Shown piece after piece: positions 5,072 to 7,158 of a stretch of 7,158 nucleotides of DNA. Positions within the stretch are counted from its first letter, which is position 1; the number at the start of each line of letters is the position of its first letter. Source of the DNA: Ramlibacter sp. (GTDB taxonomy: Bacteria > Pseudomonadota > Gammaproteobacteria > Burkholderiales > Burkholderiaceae_C). Under the pieces are notes generated by a model. The model saw only the letters and a list, made by a program, of their open reading frames with translations. It was not told the origin of the DNA and ran no database searches. Location: assembly GCA_028292185.1 (NCBI GenBank), contig JAQGMT010000210.1:1-7158 (forward strand). The letters are read 5' to 3'. A program made the translations under genes and the position numbers.

Positions 5072-7158
5072 GTGGCCGCAAAAATACTCAAGCTGCTCAT
5101 TGGCGCGGTACTGTTTGTCATCGGAACGCTCGCGTGGGCGCAGAACGTCATCCAGCTTGAGAACGCCAAGCCGGGTGACAGCGATTGGGCCCTCACGGCC
5201 TTGTCCGACACGCCGACCGTGGAGGGCTACGCGTCGGCCACCAGCGTGAACCGCGGCGAGACCATCCGCTTCTTCGTCAGCAGCGCGGCCCCCTCGTACC
5301 GCATGACCATCTACCGGATGGGATGGTACGGCGGCGCCGGCGCCCGCAAGATGATGTCGGTGAACCTCACGGGCACCAAGCAGCCGATGCCCACGCCCGA
5401 TGCGAACGGCACCATCGACGCGAACTGGGCCGAGTCCTTCCGCGTCACCATCCCCCAGACCGCCGACAAGACGGACTGGGCCACCGGCGTCTACCTGGCC
5501 AAGCTCACGCCCAGCGCGGGCACCGAAAGCTACATCATGTTCGTGGTGCGGGACGACTCGTCGCCATCGACCTACGTGTTCCAGAACGCCGTCACCACCT
5601 ATCAGGCCTACAACAACTGGGGCGGCAAGTCGCTCTACGTCTTCAACAGCGACGGCGGGGCGGCGGCACGCAAGGTCTCCTTCAACCGGCCGTACAAGCG
5701 CCAGGCGCTCGCCGACACCGGTGCCGGCCAATTCCTGAACCAGGAGATTTACTTCGTGCGCTTCATGGAGCGCGAGGGCTACGACGTCAGCTATCTCACC
5801 AACATCGATGTGCACACCGACGCCAGCCGCTTGTTGAACCACCGGGCCTTCCTGGTGGCCGGCCACGACGAGTACTGGAGCTACGCGATGCGTGCGGGCG
5901 TGCAGGCCGCGCGCGACCACGGCGTGCACCTGGGCTTCTTCTCCGCGAACCAGACCTACTGGCAGATCCGGCTGGAGCCCAGCAGCGCCGGCGAGGCCAA
6001 CCGCACCATCGTCGGCTACAAGGACAACGCCGCCAGCGAAGACCCCTTCGCCACCGACGGTGACCCCTCGAACGACAAGTTCATCACCATCCGCTGGCGC
6101 GACATAGCGCCGCGCTACAACGTCAACGACCCAGTGGCGCAGCCCGAGAACGCCCTGGTGGGCGTCATGTACCACATCGACCCCGTGGACGGCGACATCG
6201 TCGTGTCCAACGCCTCGCACTGGGCGTTCGCCAATACCGGCGTCGTGAATGGAAGCCGGTTCAGGGGCCTGCTCGGTTACGAGACCGATGCAGTGTTCGA
6301 CAACGGCTATTCGCCCAACGGGCTGGAGATCCTGGCCACCTCGCCCGACCCCGCCGGCAACTCGAACATGGTCACCTATACCCACGACTCGGGGGCCGTG
6401 GTGTTTTCCACCGGAAGCATCCAGTGGGCGTGGGGCCTGGACACTTACGGCGGGCGTGGCCTGCTGGACGCGGCCGCGCTGCAGACCACGCGCAACGTCC
6501 TCAGCCGCTTTGCCGGTCCCGCACTGCGCCCACCGAGCAACGTGCTCGCCACGCCCGGCGCGGGCCGCGTGGACCTGACGTGGACGTCAGTCGCGGGCGC
6601 GACCTCGTACACGATCTACCGCGGCACGACGCCCGGCGGTGAAGGCGCGCAGGCTTACCGCCCCGGGCTGTCAGCGACATCGTTCGCGGACACCGGCCTG
6701 GCCAATGGCAGCTACTACTACCAGGTGGTGGCGGTGAATGGGCAGGCCGCCAGCAAGCGGTCGGCAGAGGTCTCGGCCACGGTGCTGGTCTCGGGTTCCG
6801 GACCGGCTCCGGATCCCACACCGGTTCCGCCGCCCGTACCGGGTCCGGCTCCCGTGCCCCCATCCGGCTGCAATCCGCCCCTGTGGAACAGCACCACGCA
6901 CTACCTGCCTGGGGACAAGGTCCTTCGCAACGGAATCATGTACGTCGCGTCGGACTTGTCGGCGTCATTGTGGAATGAGAATTCAACTCCGGAGTCGTCG
7001 CCCAGCCTGTGGGTCTTGACGACTTGCAGTGCTCCGGCCCCGGCCCCGGCTCCAGCGCCAGCGCCAGCGCCTTCACCGGCGCCGGCACCGACGCCCAGCT
7101 GCAATCCGCCGCTGTGGAATGGCACCACGCGCTACCTGCCCGGCGACAGGGTCCTGCG
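5072..7158 (+). CDS. Secreted N,N-dimethylformamidase-like protein with FN3 and CBM5/12-like modules, 3' end outside the window
   Basis: The frame has no stop for 695 codons and runs off the window. Residues 1-23 form a signal peptide (MAAKILKLLIG..., cleavage AWA|QN), so the protein is exported. Residues about 24-480 resemble the large subunit of N,N-dimethylformamidase (DMFA2-like domain). Markers are EGYASATSVNRGE, IYRMGWYGGAG, TTYQAYNNWGG (175-185), FLVAGHDEYWS with His265-Asp-Glu267, FFSANQTYWQIR and STGSIQWAWGL. In the known enzyme, as I recall, a mononuclear iron is held by tyrosines and a glutamate next to a histidine; the HDE motif fits that site. Residues about 487-573 are a fibronectin type III domain (LTWTSVAGATSYTIYRG, YYYQVVAVN), followed by a Pro-rich linker (574-599). 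A CBM5/12-like module follows at 600-653, then an Ala-Pro linker (654-676) and a second module starting at 677. The amide substrate is a guess; the family includes many uncharacterised members. It is likely a separate transcription unit. Confidence 0.88.
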   Translation, partial: MAAKILKLLIGAVLFVIGTLAWAQNVIQLENAKPGDSDWALTALSDTPTVEGYASATSVNRGETIRFFVSSAAPSYRMTIYRMGWYGGAGARKMMSVNLTGTKQPMPTPDANGTIDANWAESFRVTIPQTADKTDWATGVYLAKLTPSAGTESYIMFVVRDDSSPSTYVFQNAVTTYQAYNNWGGKSLYVFNSDGGAAARKVSFNRPYKRQALADTGAGQFLNQEIYFVRFMEREGYDVSYLTNIDVHTDASRLLNHRAFLVAGHDEYWSYAMRAGVQAARDHGVHLGFFSANQTYWQIRLEPSSAGEANRTIVGYKDNAASEDPFATDGDPSNDKFITIRWRDIAPRYNVNDPVAQPENALVGVMYHIDPVDGDIVVSNASHWAFANTGVVNGSRFRGLLGYETDAVFDNGYSPNGLEILATSPDPAGNSNMVTYTHDSGAVVFSTGSIQWAWGLDTYGGRGLLDAAALQTTRNVLSRFAGPALRPPSNVLATPGAGRVDLTWTSVAGATSYTIYRGTTPGGEGAQAYRPGLSATSFADTGLANGSYYYQVVAVNGQAASKRSAEVSATVLVSGSGPAPDPTPVPPPVPGPAPVPPSGCNPPLWNSTTHYLPGDKVLRNGIMYVASDLSASLWNENSTPESSPSLWVLTTCSAPAPAPAPAPAPAPSPAPAPTPSCNPPLWNGTTRYLPGDRVL
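6530..6790 (+). other. Fibronectin type III domain within the secreted protein
   Basis: Residues 487-573 show the FN3 strand pattern: PPSNVLATPGAGRVDLTW, then A-T-S-Y-x-I-Y-R-G, the TSFADTGLANGSYYYQVVAVN core, and a closing SAEVSATV. Such domains usually act as spacers in secreted bacterial hydrolases. The domain is joined directly to the end of the dimethylformamidase-like core. Confidence 0.8.
6869..7158 (+). repeat. Tandem CBM5/12-like modules joined by an Ala-Pro linker
   Basis: Two copies of a small module begin with C-N-P-P-L-W-N at 6869 and 7100, a period of 231 bases (77 residues). The first copy (residues 600-653) carries the pattern W..., Y-LPGD-KV, G-I-MYVA, P-x-LW-V typical of CBM5/12 chitin-binding-type domains, plus cysteines at 600 and 652 that may form a disulfide. 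The second copy is cut by the window end. Over the 59 bases visible in both copies I count 51 identical positions, so the duplication looks fairly recent or is under constraint. More copies may follow downstream. Confidence 0.8.
7031..7099 (+). repeat. Low-complexity Ala-Pro linker
   Basis: Twenty-three residues, almost entirely alternating Ala and Pro with a few Ser and Thr, separate the two modules. The DNA is built from repeated GC(C/G/T)CC(G/A) units. Such stiff linkers are common between binding modules of secreted enzymes. The stretch is prone to slippage or assembly error. Confidence 0.85.

Noticed and set aside
4970..6385. Minus-strand open frame of 471 codons opposite the secreted-protein gene
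   Set aside because: The plus strand here carries a signal peptide, a strong ribosome binding site and recognisable domain motifs. The antisense frame has biased Val/Gly/Arg/His composition and no recognisable motif, as is typical of GC-rich shadow frames.
6790..6868. Repeated CCGG(T/C)TCCG units and small inverted repeats after the FN3 domain
   Set aside because: They are explained by the codons of the Pro-rich linker in the secreted protein.

Overview
The window is GC-rich with dense, tightly packed genes, strong GAGGTGA or AGGAGG ribosome binding sites and some GTG starts. Together with the protein families present, this suggests a betaproteobacterium of the Burkholderiales (Variovorax, Bordetella or Achromobacter type). 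That placement is an inference; no RNA gene or lineage marker is present.

Positions 1-4906 look like one plus-strand operon of five genes with short gaps or overlaps. They are the 3' part of an amidase-signature hydrolase (1-1235), an ABC transporter ATPase (1249-2040), its inner-membrane permease (2037-2894, overlapping the ATPase by 4 bases), a periplasmic substrate-binding protein of the NMT1/SsuA/TauA type (2920-4008), and a PuuE-like member of the polysaccharide deacetylase fold (4046-4906). The arrangement reads as an uptake-and-hydrolysis cassette. The binding protein, permease and ATPase import a small organic nitrogen compound. The PuuE-like enzyme could open a cyclic amide, imide or ureide, and the amidase could release ammonia from the resulting open-chain amide. 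The substrate cannot be read from the sequence.

Positions 4907-5071 hold no gene. This gap contains a perfect 13-base palindrome (5020-5032) and a strong Shine-Dalgarno sequence just before the next start.

From 5072 to the window end (and beyond it) runs a separate large gene with no in-frame stop for 695 codons. It encodes a secreted modular protein: signal peptide, a domain resembling the catalytic part of the N,N-dimethylformamidase large subunit with a His-Asp-Glu-Tyr-Trp motif, a fibronectin type III domain, a Pro-rich linker, a small aromatic-rich module resembling CBM5/12 carbohydrate-binding domains, an Ala-Pro linker, and the start of a second copy of that module. A dimethylformamidase-like core joined to repeated surface- or polysaccharide-binding modules is the most unusual item here. 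No RNA genes, CRISPR arrays, insertion sequences or convincing terminators were seen.
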